Shown piece by piece: positions 1 through 9,400 of a DNA stretch of 64,000 nt (its first letter is position 1; each line of letters begins with the position of its first letter). The DNA lies in the NCBI RefSeq assembly GCF_001696535.1, contig NZ_MBQE01000003.1, forward strand, positions 124,001 through 188,000, read 5' to 3'. The notes under the pieces are model-generated. The model was not told the origin of the DNA and searched no databases. It was given only the letters and a program-made list of their open reading frames with translations. The stretch is from Stappia indica. Its GTDB lineage: Bacteria > Pseudomonadota > Alphaproteobacteria > Rhizobiales > Stappiaceae. The position numbers were made by a program, and so were the translations under genes.

Positions 1-1
1 T

Positions 2-127
2 CTGCTGAACGGCTACGGCGACTTCGAGCGCGTCGATCCCGAGCGCCGCTGGCAGGCGAACAGCCTGATCCTGCGCGGCCCCGAGCGCCTCGACATCCGC
101 TTCTCCAGTCAACGGGGGACGGCGTGA
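2..127 (+). CDS. C-terminal end of an unidentified protein, cut by the window edge
   Basis: An open frame of 41 residues runs in from the left edge and stops at TGA 125-127. I do not recognise the family from this tail, which ends ...FSSQRGTA. Its stop overlaps the GTG start of the type II thioesterase gene by 4 nt (GTGA at 124-127), so the two are very probably translationally coupled and the gene belongs to the biosynthetic cluster. It could be another synthetase, a carrier-protein enzyme or a tailoring enzyme; nothing in the visible part decides. Confidence 0.6.
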   Translation: MLNGYGDFERVDPERRWQANSLILRGPERLDIRFSSQRGTA

Positions 128-954
128 GCGCGCAGGCGGAGATCTTTGCCAGCGACCGGTCGCGGGCGGCGGTCGATCTCTACGTCTTCCACCATGCCGG
201 TGGCAGCAGGCATTCCTTTGCGGCCTGGCAGTCGAAGTTTCCCGCCGAGGTCGCGCTGCACCGGGTGCAGCTTCCCGGCCGAACGGCGGAGACCTGCAAC
301 GTCCTGCCGAAATGGGCGGGCGCGCTCGTTCCCGGCCTCGTCCGCAACTTCCTGGCGTCCCGTGCCGGATCCAGGCGGCCTTTCGTCTTCTACGGCCATA
401 GCCTCGGCGCACTGATCGCCTTCGAGCTGACCCGCTTCCTGCGGCTGATCGGCGAGGAGATGCCGGCCGGTCTCGTCGTCGCCAGCCGGCGCGCGCCCCA
501 CTGCGAGCTCAGCCATGGCGAGCTGTTCAGCCTGCCCGACGACGAGCTGGTCGCCGCGCTCCATCGTCTCGGCGGCGTGCCGGCGCACATGCGGGGCAAG
601 GAGGATTGGCTGCGCCAGGTGTTGCCCGTCATCCGCGCCGACCTGCAGCTGTCCGACATCTATCGCTACGCCGGGCAGCCGCCGCTGGACTGTCCGATGC
701 TGGCGGTGAAGGGCTCCGACGACCCGATCATGTCGCTGCGCGAGCTCATCGAGTGGTCGGCCCACACCACCGGCAGTTTCACCTGCGGCGAGCTGCCGGG
801 CGCGCATTTCTTCGATGCAGAGGGCACGCGCCGCCTGGAGACGATCCTCGTCGGGACCCTGGCCCGCTGGGCCGATTTCGAACCTGCGGGCATGTCCGCC
901 CGCCCCACAAGCTTTCCGGAGGAGAGAACATGCTCGACAAGAACCGGGATCTGA
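124..954 (+). CDS. type II thioesterase (GrsT/RifR-like alpha/beta hydrolase)
   Basis: Type II thioesterases release misprimed or stalled acyl groups from the phosphopantetheine arms of NRPS/PKS carrier domains in the cytoplasm. The 276-residue product opens with a family-typical FHHAGGS stretch (about residues 22-28), carries the nucleophile elbow GHSLGA with Ser93, an Asp near 199-200 in the GSDDP loop, and His228 in GAHFF, a complete Ser-Asp-His triad. The GTG start at 124 is chosen because it overlaps the upstream stop (GTGA). The 3' end overlaps the acyl-AMP ligase gene by 25 nt, which makes the C-terminus slightly longer than usual. The position, directly before an acyl-AMP ligase and upstream of an NRPS, fits an editing role in this cluster. 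Confidence 0.88.
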   Translation: MSAQAEIFASDRSRAAVDLYVFHHAGGSRHSFAAWQSKFPAEVALHRVQLPGRTAETCNVLPKWAGALVPGLVRNFLASRAGSRRPFVFYGHSLGALIAFELTRFLRLIGEEMPAGLVVASRRAPHCELSHGELFSLPDDELVAALHRLGGVPAHMRGKEDWLRQVLPVIRADLQLSDIYRYAGQPPLDCPMLAVKGSDDPIMSLRELIEWSAHTTGSFTCGELPGAHFFDAEGTRRLETILVGTLARWADFEPAGMSARPTSFPEERTCSTRTGI

Positions 955-2729
955 GCAGCGTCGGCGTTCCCACCCTGTGGGGCCTCCTCGACACCTATGC
1001 GGCCGCGCGGCCCGACGACCGGGCCTTCCTCTATCTCGGCCCGGAGAATGTCGAGCAGGAGGCGCTCACCTATGCCGAGCTGCACCGGCTGGCGCGCATC
1101 TACGGCCAGCGTCTGCGGCAGCACACGCGCCCCGGCGACCGGGCGATCCTGATGTTCCCGACCGGCCTTGCCTTCGTGGTCGCCTTCTTCGCCTGCCATT
1201 TCGCCGGTGTGGTGCCGGTGCCGATGGTGCCGCTGAAGGGCGCGCGCCTGCGCAACACGGTGCATGCCATCGCCGAGAATGCAGCGGCCTCCGTCGTCTT
1301 CAGCAATCTCGACCAGGCCTCGCTGGTCCATGCCCAGCTGAGCCCGCTGCCCAGCTACCGCAACGCCACCTTCATCGCCATCGATCTCGACGAAGGCGGG
1401 CCCGCACCGACCGCCGATCCGCACGAGGCGCTGCCGCACGAGCTCGCCTTCATCCAGTACACGTCCGGCTCTACCTCGGTGCCGCGCGGCGTGATGGTCA
1501 GCCATGCCAATCTGGCCGCCAACCTGGAGATGATGGCCGAGGCCTTCGGCAACGACGACAATCCGACCTATGTCGGCTGGGCGCCGCTCTATCACGACAT
1601 GGGGTTGATCGCGAACGTGCTGGAGCCGTTCTATCTCGGTACGTTCTGCATCCTGATGTCCCCCAACCTCTTCGCCCACCGGCCTTGGCTGTGGCCGAAG
1701 GCGATCAGCGATTATCGCGCGGTGGTCAGCGGCGGGCCGAACTACGCCTACGACCTGTGCATTGAGCGCCGCGACCTGATCGTCGATGCCGGCCTCGACC
1801 TGTCGTCGTGGAAGCTCGCGTTCAACAGCGCCGAGCCGGTGCGCGCCGGCACCCTGCAGCGCTTCACCGAGGCCTTTGCCGGCATCGGCTTCCGCCCGCA
1901 GACTTTCTACCCCTGCTTCGGCATGGCGGAGGCGACGCTCCTGATCACCGGCGGCAGCCGGAGCGAGGTGCCGATCCTGCGCCCGGTCAGCCGCGTTGGC
2001 CTTGCGCGGGGCGCGGCCGTCGCACCCGCCGACGAGAAGGACGAGACGCAGGCGATCGGTTGCGGCCGCGCCCTGCGCGACGAGACGCTGCGCATCGTCG
2101 ATCCGGAGACCTTCGACGCCATGCCCGATGGCGAGATCGGCGAGATCTGGGTGGCCGGCCCGCATGTGCCGCTCGGATATTTCGACAATGAGGAAGTCTC
2201 GCAGCGCACCTTCCACGCCCGCATCACGGGCGAGGAAGCCGGCGAGCGCTACCTTCGCACCGGCGACCTCGGCTTCGTGCTGGAGGGCGAGCTCTATGTC
2301 ACCGGCCGCCACAAGGACCTGATCATCGTCCGCGGCCACAACGTCTATCCGCAGGACATCGAGTATGTGGCGGAGCGTGCCTGGCCGGGGCTGAAGAACA
2401 ATTCCGGCGCCGCCTTCGCGGTCGAAGATCCCGACAGCGGCATCCAGACGCTGGTGCTGGCCCAGGAAGTGCGGATCGGCAACCGCCAGTCGATCGATAT
2501 CGACGCGGCGACCCGGGCGATCCGCCAGGAGATCCTGCGTGAGGCCGATGTCACCTTCCACAAGATCATCCTGCTGGAGCCGGGCTCCATCCCCAAGACC
2601 TCGAGCGGCAAGATCCGCCGGGCCGAGACCCGCAAGCGCTACCTAGACGAGACGCTCGCGATCCTTGCCCGCCGGCCGTCCCAGGCTGCCGAGGCCGAAC
2701 CGGCAAAGGCGGCAAGCGGCGACGACTGA
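930..2729 (+). CDS. fatty acyl-AMP ligase (FAAL)
   Basis: FAALs adenylate a fatty acid and pass it to an acyl carrier protein rather than to CoA, starting lipopeptide or polyketide assembly. The 599-residue product shows FAAL hallmarks: QYTSGSTSVPRGV (about 176-188), the PLYHDMGLI motif near 219-227, NSAEPVR, a GMAEATLL segment, RTGDLG, GRHKDLIIVRGHN near 458, and a C-terminal SGKIRR with the catalytic Lys near 561. The start at ATG 930 follows GGAGGA at 918-923 by a normal spacing; longer open frames reaching upstream lie inside the thioesterase gene. No separate acyl carrier protein gene is visible in the window, so its acceptor must be encoded elsewhere or be the T domain of the NRPS at 6488. 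Confidence 0.92.
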   Translation: MLDKNRDLSSVGVPTLWGLLDTYAAARPDDRAFLYLGPENVEQEALTYAELHRLARIYGQRLRQHTRPGDRAILMFPTGLAFVVAFFACHFAGVVPVPMVPLKGARLRNTVHAIAENAAASVVFSNLDQASLVHAQLSPLPSYRNATFIAIDLDEGGPAPTADPHEALPHELAFIQYTSGSTSVPRGVMVSHANLAANLEMMAEAFGNDDNPTYVGWAPLYHDMGLIANVLEPFYLGTFCILMSPNLFAHRPWLWPKAISDYRAVVSGGPNYAYDLCIERRDLIVDAGLDLSSWKLAFNSAEPVRAGTLQRFTEAFAGIGFRPQTFYPCFGMAEATLLITGGSRSEVPILRPVSRVGLARGAAVAPADEKDETQAIGCGRALRDETLRIVDPETFDAMPDGEIGEIWVAGPHVPLGYFDNEEVSQRTFHARITGEEAGERYLRTGDLGFVLEGELYVTGRHKDLIIVRGHNVYPQDIEYVAERAWPGLKNNSGAAFAVEDPDSGIQTLVLAQEVRIGNRQSIDIDAATRAIRQEILREADVTFHKIILLEPGSIPKTSSGKIRRAETRKRYLDETLAILARRPSQAAEAEPAKAASGDD

Positions 2730-2735
2730 CCGAAT

Positions 2736-2775
2736 GCGGACCGGGCCGGCAAGGCCCGCCCGGTCCGCGGATTTT
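2736..2775 (+). terminator. GC-rich hairpin followed by TTTT, terminator or attenuator
   Basis: GCGGACCGGGC (2736-2746) pairs perfectly with GCCCGGTCCGC (2758-2768), an 11-bp stem with an 11-nt loop, and TTTT follows at 2772-2775. It sits between the acyl-AMP ligase stop and the next gene. Because the next gene starts only 28 nt later on the same strand, partial termination within the operon is more likely than a true end. Confidence 0.55.
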
Positions 2776-2803
2776 GCAGACGTGACGAGGTGAAGACAGG
2801 TCC

Positions 2804-3229
2804 ATGTCCGAGGAAAAACTGCCGGTTCTCTCGCGCGACGAGATTGGAGCGGTGATCGGCAAGACGCCGTTTGCGGTCTGGGTCGGGGCGAGCCTCGATA
2901 CCTATCGCTACGGCGAGGTGGAAATCAGCATCCCGATGCGCCGCGAGCTGACCCAGCATCACGGCTTCGGCCATGGCGCCATCATCGGGTTTCTGGCCGA
3001 CAGCGCCTGCGCTTGGGCGGCCGCCTCCGTCGCCGGCGATGTCGTCACCTCCGAATACAAGCTCAACATGTTCGCGCCCGCCGTCGGCCAGACGCTGGTC
3101 GGCCACGGCCAGGTGCTCAACTACGGCGGTCGCCACGCGGTCTGCCGCGCCGATGTCTATGCCCTGTCGGGCACGCGCAAGAAGCTGGTGGCGACGGCGC
3201 TCGCCACGATCTTCCAGGTCAAGCCGTAA
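2804..3229 (+). CDS. PaaI-type hotdog-fold thioesterase
   Basis: A 141-residue single hotdog domain. The segment QHHGFGHGAIIGFLADSAC (about 45-63) is the active-site helix region of PaaI/YigI-type acyl-CoA or acyl-carrier thioesterases, and the SEYKLNMFAPA strand that follows is also typical. It probably hydrolyses an acyl thioester. The gene lies between the acyl-AMP ligase and the iron oxygenase on the same strand, so the substrate is likely a pathway intermediate held on a carrier protein or CoA. The ATG at 2804 is the first start in frame after the 2736-2775 hairpin. Confidence 0.82.
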   Translation: MSEEKLPVLSRDEIGAVIGKTPFAVWVGASLDTYRYGEVEISIPMRRELTQHHGFGHGAIIGFLADSACAWAAASVAGDVVTSEYKLNMFAPAVGQTLVGHGQVLNYGGRHAVCRADVYALSGTRKKLVATALATIFQVKP

Positions 3230-3268
3230 GGCCGACCTTCCGCCCCCCCCCAACCAGGAGTTCGCGTC

Positions 3269-4294
3269 ATGCAGCACGTTGAAAGCACTCTCGGTCCCGA
3301 CGTTCCGATCGTGGTCTGGTCGCCGCGCGACGGCGCCCGTTTCAGCCTCGACGAGCTCGCCGCCTATCTTGCCGAGTCCAAGGACCGGATTTCCGCGCAG
3401 CTCGACGAGAACGGCGGCATCCTGCTGCGCGGGTTCGATTGCGTGCACACCTCGCACGACTATCAGAAGGTGCTCGACGTGGTCGCGCCCGACCTGATGG
3501 ACTATGTCGGCGGCACCTCGCCGCGCAAGGTCGTCAACGGCCGCATCATGACCGCGACCGAGATTCCGGGCTCCTACTCGATCCCGCTGCATCAGGAGAT
3601 GTCCTACACGGACAATTCGCCCGACCGCATCTCCTTCTTCTGCGAGCGTCCGCCTTCCGAGGGCGGGCAGACGACCATCGGCGACATGCGCGCGATCACC
3701 CGGGCCATCGACCCCAAGGTCCGCGAGCGCTTCGAGACCCATGGCGGCGTCCAGCTCTGCCGCAACCTGCCGCTGCCGGAGAAGGTCGCGTCCCGTCCGG
3801 GCGTGCCCAAGACCTGGCACGAGGTGTTCGCGACCGACCGGCGCGAGGAGGCCGAAAAGGTCGCCGCCAAGTCCGGCTGGCGCTTCGAGTGGCTGGACGA
3901 CGGGTCGATGCAGCTCTGGCAGGAAGTCCGTCCGACCACCCGGCAGCACCCGCGCTCCGGCGACGATGTCTGGTTCAACCAGGTCCACATCTTCTCGCCG
4001 GTCTCCGCGCTGAAATGGGCGCGGCTCGATGGCCGCACCGAGGCCGCCGACCGGCTGGCTCGCGCGCTCGAGGAGGCGCCGCAGCTTCTCGACCACATGC
4101 GCTACGGCGACGGCACGGAGATCGCGGCCGAAGACGTGCTGCACATCTACGACGTGCTGCTGGAGAACGAGAAGCCGGTGCAGTGGCAGAAGGGCGACGT
4201 GCTCGTCCTCGACAACATCCTTGTCGCTCACGGCCGCAAGCGCTTCTCCGGCGACCGCAGCGTCCTGACCGCGCTGATCCAGCACGCCCACTGA
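3269..4294 (+). CDS. SyrP-like Fe(II)/2-oxoglutarate-dependent oxygenase (TauD/TfdA superfamily)
   Basis: The 341-residue product fits the TauD/TfdA superfamily, whose members hydroxylate, desaturate or otherwise oxidise substrates using Fe(II), O2 and 2-oxoglutarate. The first two iron ligands are read as His108 and Glu110 in IPLHQEMSY; the distal His321 is in LVAHGRKRF, with Arg323/325/330 available for the co-substrate carboxylate. His-x-Glu rather than His-x-Asp, and the following FFCERPPSEGGQT block, match the SyrP branch, which includes enzymes that hydroxylate carrier-bound amino acids in NRPS pathways. CAGGAG at 3255-3260 supports the ATG at 3269. The natural inference is oxidation of the aminoacyl or acyl intermediate of this cluster; the exact reaction cannot be read. 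Confidence 0.85.
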   Translation: MQHVESTLGPDVPIVVWSPRDGARFSLDELAAYLAESKDRISAQLDENGGILLRGFDCVHTSHDYQKVLDVVAPDLMDYVGGTSPRKVVNGRIMTATEIPGSYSIPLHQEMSYTDNSPDRISFFCERPPSEGGQTTIGDMRAITRAIDPKVRERFETHGGVQLCRNLPLPEKVASRPGVPKTWHEVFATDRREEAEKVAAKSGWRFEWLDDGSMQLWQEVRPTTRQHPRSGDDVWFNQVHIFSPVSALKWARLDGRTEAADRLARALEEAPQLLDHMRYGDGTEIAAEDVLHIYDVLLENEKPVQWQKGDVLVLDNILVAHGRKRFSGDRSVLTALIQHAH

Positions 4295-4365
4295 CACGAG
4301 AGCCCGGGACCGCGGCCTTGACCGCCGGCCCGGGTCCCCATCGCCCATCCGAACGGGAGACAGCC

Positions 4366-5175
4366 ATGCTCAAGACGGTTTCCAGCACGAAGTCCGGCGA
4401 GGCACGGGACGAGATGGCCGCCGAAGAGCGGCGCATGCGCGTCCAGCTTGCCGAGTTCTACCATCTCGTTGCCTATCTCGGCTGGACCGAGATGATCTTC
4501 AACCATATCTCGCTGCGCGTGCCGGGCCCGGACCGCCACTACCTCGTCAATCCGTTCGGGCTGCATTACGAGGAGATCACGCCGGACAACCTGGTGAAGG
4601 TCGATGTCGAGGGCAATCTCGTCGAGCCGTCGGACTATCCGGCCAACCGGACGGGCTTTGCCCTGCACGGCGCGATCCACGAGGCGCGCGACGACATCCA
4701 CTGCATCGCCCATACGCACACGACGCCGATTTCCGCCATCGCGCTGAAGGAAGGCGGCTTCACCTATGACGACTTCTATGGGGCGCAGCTCTTCGGCCGC
4801 GTCGGCTATCACGCCTTCGAGGGTGTGACGGTCTTCGCCGACGAGCGTCCGCGCATGGTCGCCAGCCTTGGCGACAAGAACGTGCTGGTGCTGCGCAACC
4901 ACGGCATTGCGGTCGGCGAGCGCGATGTGCCGCGCACTTTCTGGCTGCTCTACAACGCGCAGCGCGCAGCCGAGATCCAGTGCCAGGCCGGCATGCTGCC
5001 CGGTGCCAATACCCCGCTCACCGACGAGGTGCGGCTCCGCAGCGCAGCGGCGGCCGAAGAGCTGGTCGCGGGCGATGCCTTCGCCGCCAAGCTCTTCGAC
5101 GCGATGGTGCGCAAGGTGCGGCGCGACCGCGGCCCGCTCTGGGCCCGGGACACCGCAACCGACCGGCTGGAGTAG
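4366..5175 (+). CDS. class II aldolase/adducin family protein
   Basis: A 269-residue protein of the class II aldolase/adducin fold (fuculose-phosphate aldolase-like). Two zinc-binding parts are visible: HTHTT with His116 and His118, and His179 in LRNHG. Family members are Zn-dependent aldolases, epimerases or decarboxylases, but many cluster-associated relatives lack a defined reaction. The ATG at 4366 follows GGGAGA closely; an in-frame open stretch extends far upstream but lies within the oxygenase gene. The position between the oxygenase and the LnmK-like gene suggests it acts on a carbonyl or beta-hydroxy compound of the same pathway, for example by retro-aldol cleavage after hydroxylation. 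That is inference. Confidence 0.85.
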   Translation: MLKTVSSTKSGEARDEMAAEERRMRVQLAEFYHLVAYLGWTEMIFNHISLRVPGPDRHYLVNPFGLHYEEITPDNLVKVDVEGNLVEPSDYPANRTGFALHGAIHEARDDIHCIAHTHTTPISAIALKEGGFTYDDFYGAQLFGRVGYHAFEGVTVFADERPRMVASLGDKNVLVLRNHGIAVGERDVPRTFWLLYNAQRAAEIQCQAGMLPGANTPLTDEVRLRSAAAAEELVAGDAFAAKLFDAMVRKVRRDRGPLWARDTATDRLE

Positions 5176-5226
5176 CCGGCCGTCAGCCCGGCCTGCCGAC
5201 CCCGAAATCGCGGAGGATCTTGTCCC

Positions 5227-6171
5227 GTGACACTGCAAGAGAGAAACCGGCCCCGGCCCCAGTCGGGGGTGCCGTCCCACCGGGATCGGGCGACAGGCTG
5301 GGCGAGCACCCACCGCGTCCACCTCGGCATGCCGCATCTCGCCTTCAGCGGGCTGTCGGAGGCGTGGCTGCTGAAGGAACTCGGCCATCGCCACTGGATC
5401 CAGCTCGCGCGCATGGCCGAGTACGACTTTCCCGATTTCTACGACGAGGCGGGACACACAGTCTATGCCGCGTTCCGCTCCGTGCGGATCGAGGGCGCGC
5501 GCTTCGATCTGGCCAAGGAAAACGACACGCTGGTGATCCGCTCCAGCCTGTTCCGCCTGTCGCGCACCCAGGTGCAGAGCGAGCATCGGCTCAGCATCGG
5601 CGGTGCCCTGCTCGGTGTGGTGCGCATGGTCTCGGTCTTCGTGCACCGCAACGGCCAGACGTCGAACCGCTCGGTCGTGCGCGTCGAGATCCAGGGCCTG
5701 CCGCCGGTCTCCGAGGCCAGCAAGCCGGATCTGGCAAATGGCGGCGTCGACGGCACCGTGTGGACCTGGGACGAGGGGGCGATCGTCGCCGCCGATCACC
5801 GGCCGCAACTGTTCTTCCCCTGTCCCTCGCAGGACTTCAACGGTGCGGGCTTTCTCTACTTCGCCAATGTTCCGGCCTTCGTCGACCGGGCGGAGTGGAA
5901 CGTCGATCCGGACTTCGCGCGCAACGCCATCACCCGCTGGCGCAGCGTCGCCTATCACGCCAACATCGATCCGGGCGAGGCGATCTCCATCGAGCTCGTC
6001 GATTTCGAGCGCGACGACCTGCTGTGGCGGCACCGCTGCCGGGTGACCCGGGCAACCGACGGCAAGCACATGGCCGATGTCCTGAGCGTGCGCAGCCGCG
6101 TCGAGGTCGCCGGCTCGCGGCGCGTGGCCGTCGGCCAAGAAGTCGGCTGCGCCGATCGGCCGGACTGTTGA
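5227..6171 (+). CDS. LnmK/Pnap_2097-like double-hotdog biosynthetic protein
   Basis: A 314-residue protein with the opening VHLGMPHLAFSGLSEAWLL and a GHRHW segment. I associate these with the Pnap_2097 family, which is related to LnmK, a double-hotdog bifunctional acyltransferase/decarboxylase that makes propionyl carrier protein from methylmalonyl-CoA. Two hotdog-like halves are suggested by the repeated strand-rich segments around residues 35-160 and 190-300. GTG at 5227 is the start, preceded by a GGAGG near 5212. The relationship suggests acyl transfer to a carrier protein; whether the decarboxylase activity is kept cannot be judged by eye. This is the last gene before the gap that precedes the NRPS. 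Confidence 0.65.
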   Translation: MTLQERNRPRPQSGVPSHRDRATGWASTHRVHLGMPHLAFSGLSEAWLLKELGHRHWIQLARMAEYDFPDFYDEAGHTVYAAFRSVRIEGARFDLAKENDTLVIRSSLFRLSRTQVQSEHRLSIGGALLGVVRMVSVFVHRNGQTSNRSVVRVEIQGLPPVSEASKPDLANGGVDGTVWTWDEGAIVAADHRPQLFFPCPSQDFNGAGFLYFANVPAFVDRAEWNVDPDFARNAITRWRSVAYHANIDPGEAISIELVDFERDDLLWRHRCRVTRATDGKHMADVLSVRSRVEVAGSRRVAVGQEVGCADRPDC

Positions 6172-6487
6172 GCCCTTCTCGGCGCATGGGGGCAAGCCTG
6201 GTGGCGCCGGGGACGGGCGCGGCGCGCCCGGTGCAAGGTCGCCCGTCCACAGGTTGCACATCCTGAAATACGGAGTGCAGAGAGCGGTTGGTGGTGCGGA
6301 TATTTTACATCGCCACGTTGTCGTGATACCCCTCTTCAGATCCTGCAAGTACGCGGAACATCTGTAATCTCAAATATTTTCAAGAAAAAATCCGTTCAGG
6401 GCGCCACGAGACCGAAATGATGTCCGGTTGCATCATGGTGTCTTCCGTTCTGGCGAAGGATTCGGTTGCGGCCATCGGGAGACGGGC
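6172..6487 (+). other. gene-free gap upstream of the NRPS gene, probable promoter region
   Basis: 316 nt without a convincing gene. The last 130 nt (about 6290-6420) are clearly more AT-rich than the neighbourhood, including runs such as ATATTTTACAT and TCAAATATTTTCAAG, as expected of a promoter for a separate NRPS transcript. I could not pick out a convincing -35/-10 pair or terminator. Confidence 0.4.
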
Positions 6488-9400
6488 ATGACATATTTGG
6501 TATTGCGGCGGATCGAGGAGCTCGCCTTCGACCAGGGCGACCGCGTCGCAATGGAGGAGGGCCAGCGCCGGCTCACCTATGCCGGGCTCTACGAGGCGAT
6601 CCGCAGGGCCGGGCGCCAGGGTCTTGCCCGCTCGGGCTCCGGACTTGTCGGGATCAACGGACGCCCGTCCATCGAAGCGGGCGTCGGCATTCTCGCCGCC
6701 ATGGCATCGGGCGATGTCGCGGTTCCGGTCGACGGCCGCCTGCCGCTCGCCCGGCAGCAGGCGCTGCTCGACTGGTGCGACAGCTTGAGCGACTCCCGGG
6801 AGATCGCCGGCATCGTCGCGGATCTCGACGGCAAGGTGCCGCAGCCGCATGCCGGAGGCTGTATCGCACCGCGCGCCCCGCGTCAGGCCGCCTATATCGC
6901 CTTCACCTCCGGCACCACCGGCGAGCCCAAGGCCATCGAGGGCACGATGGACGGGATCGACCATTTCATGGCCTGGCAATCGGGCCTCGTCGGCAGCTTC
7001 TGCGAGGCGTCGCGCGTCTCCTGGCTGACGCCGCTCTCGTTCGACGTGATGTATCGCGACCTGCTGCTGCCGCTGGTGACGGGGGGCACGCTGGTCATTC
7101 CCGATGCCGAGGCCGGCTTCAACATCGCCTCGGGCTGGCACTGGCTGGCGAGCGAACGGATCGACGTCGCCCATGTCGTTCCGTCCATCGTCTCCGCCTG
7201 GCTGTCGGCCGGCGAGCTGCCGGAGCTCGACCTGCGCGCGCTGTTCTTCGCCGGCGAGCCGCTGAAGGTGCCGCTCGTCGCCGCCCTGCGCCGCCGCTAT
7301 GCCGGGCGCATCTACAATCTCTACGGCCCGTCCGAGGGCACGATGGCGAAGTTCTGCCGCCTGATCGACGACGACTGCCCGACCAACGGGACGCTCTATC
7401 CGGTCGGGCGCCCCATCGCCGAAGACGTGACGTACGAACTCGCCGACAATGGCGAGATCGTGCTCGCCTCGCCGCATCTGACCAACGGCTATCGCCAGCG
7501 CGACGGCAATGCCGAGCCGTTCCCGCAGATCCGGCCCGGCTGGTACGCCTATCGTACGGGCGACAGGGGAGATGTCATCGGCGGCGATCTCTTCCTGCTC
7601 GGCCGTCTCGACAACCAGATGAAGGTCAACGGCATTCGCATCGAGGCCGGCGAGGTGGAGCGCCTTGCCGAAGGATGCGAGGGCGTCGAGCGGGCGGTCG
7701 CGGTCAAGCTGTCGCCGCCCGAGGTGCCGGGCGAGACGCTGGCCCTGTTCTGGCAGGGCGCCTTGGACCGGGAACCGGCTCTGCGCGAGCGCCTTTCGGA
7801 CGCTTTGCATCCGGCGGTGATGCCCTCGCTCTACACGCATCTTGCCAGCTTCCCCGTCACCTTGAACGGCAAGGTCGACCGCAAGGCGCTCGTCGCGGAC
7901 GCAGCCGCCCTGTTTGCCGCCGGGCAGGCGGACCTTTCCGCCGACATCCATGGCGATCCGGCCGAACGCCATGTCCAGCAGGTGATCTCGCGGGTGCTGC
8001 GCCGCCCCTGCGGCCTCGATACGGACTTCATCGGCCTTGGCGGCAATTCTCTGATGTTCGGCCTTGTCGCCTTGCAGCTGGAAACAGCCTTCGGCATCGC
8101 CATTCCCCAGCCTCGTTTCTACGAGGCCGGCACGCCGCGCGCGATTGCGGCATGGTTCGTGGAAAACGGCGGCCAGCTCCGGCAGGTCGCCGAAAGCGAC
8201 AACGGAGGCGGCACGTCCCCCTTGCCGGACGCGGCGGGCGGGGACTACCGGCCGCTCACCAGCCGTCAGCAGACGATCTTCGACATCTTCTGCAAGGATA
8301 TCTTCGGCGCGGCGATCAACATGACCCTGCAGATGCCCTTCCGCGCGGGCGATGCCGAGCGGCTGAAGCGTGTCCTGCTGCGCCTGATCGAACTCAACGA
8401 CTGCTTCCACCTGCGCTTCCGCCGCGAGGGCGAGACGTTGCTGCAGGCCATGGTCCCGGACGGCTTCGGGGCGGACGATTTCGAGGAGATCGCGGCGGAC
8501 GATGCCGAGTTCGACCGCCTGTCGACCGCCTTTGGCGAGCGGACCTTCGATCTCGACGGCGAGCGACCCTTCCGGATCCTGCTGCTGACCAGCCCGTCCG
8601 GCGCCGGCCGTCTCGTCCTGTCCATGCATCACCTCATCAGCGACGGCATGTCGCGCGAATATATCCGCCGCGACATCGAGGATGCGCTGGCCGGGGCGCC
8701 GGTGCCGGTGCGCAGCCCCTTCCGCTCGGTCATCGCCGCCGAGACCGGCGAGAGCCGGGCCCGCGCCACCGCCTTCTGGCATGCGCATATCGAAGGCGCG
8801 CCGCCGATGCCGCGGTTCGTCTCCGGCCTCGACAGGAAGAACCTGTCGGCGCGCATGCTCACCGTGCCGCTCGGCGTCGATCACGACGCCCTGCTGGCCC
8901 GCGCCCGGGCGCTCAATGCCAGCGTCTTCCCCTACCTGATGGCGCATTTCTACCGGGCGATGGCCGCACATTGCGGGGCCTCGGACCTGGTCATCCGCGT
9001 GACGACCCACGGGCGCTACCGCCCCGAACTGCTGGATACGCTGGGCCTGCTGTTCAGCGCCGTCCCGCTGCGGATCGACGGGGCCGGGAAGAGCACGCCC
9101 GCCATCGTCGCGGGCCTCTCGCGCATGCTGGAGGCCGCGCCCGCGCATCAGGACGTCTGCTTCCGCGATCTTGCCCGACTGATCGGCGAGCCGGACGACG
9201 AGCATGTCCACCCGGTCACCGGCATCAGCTTCGCGCTCGACGGCTACGACGTCAGCGAGGCGATGCCCGCCGGTCTTTCCCTCGATGCGCGTTCGCAGGT
9301 CATCCGCGCCTCGCTGCCGCATGAGGCGCTGGTCTTCGCGCGGACCTACAGCGATGGCTGCGTGCTGCGGTTTCTCTACCGCTCCAAGGCGTTTTCCGAC

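Noticed and set aside
666-2561. Long - strand open frame opposite the acyl-AMP ligase
   Set aside because: No domain or ribosome-binding site; the + strand frame has all FAAL motifs.
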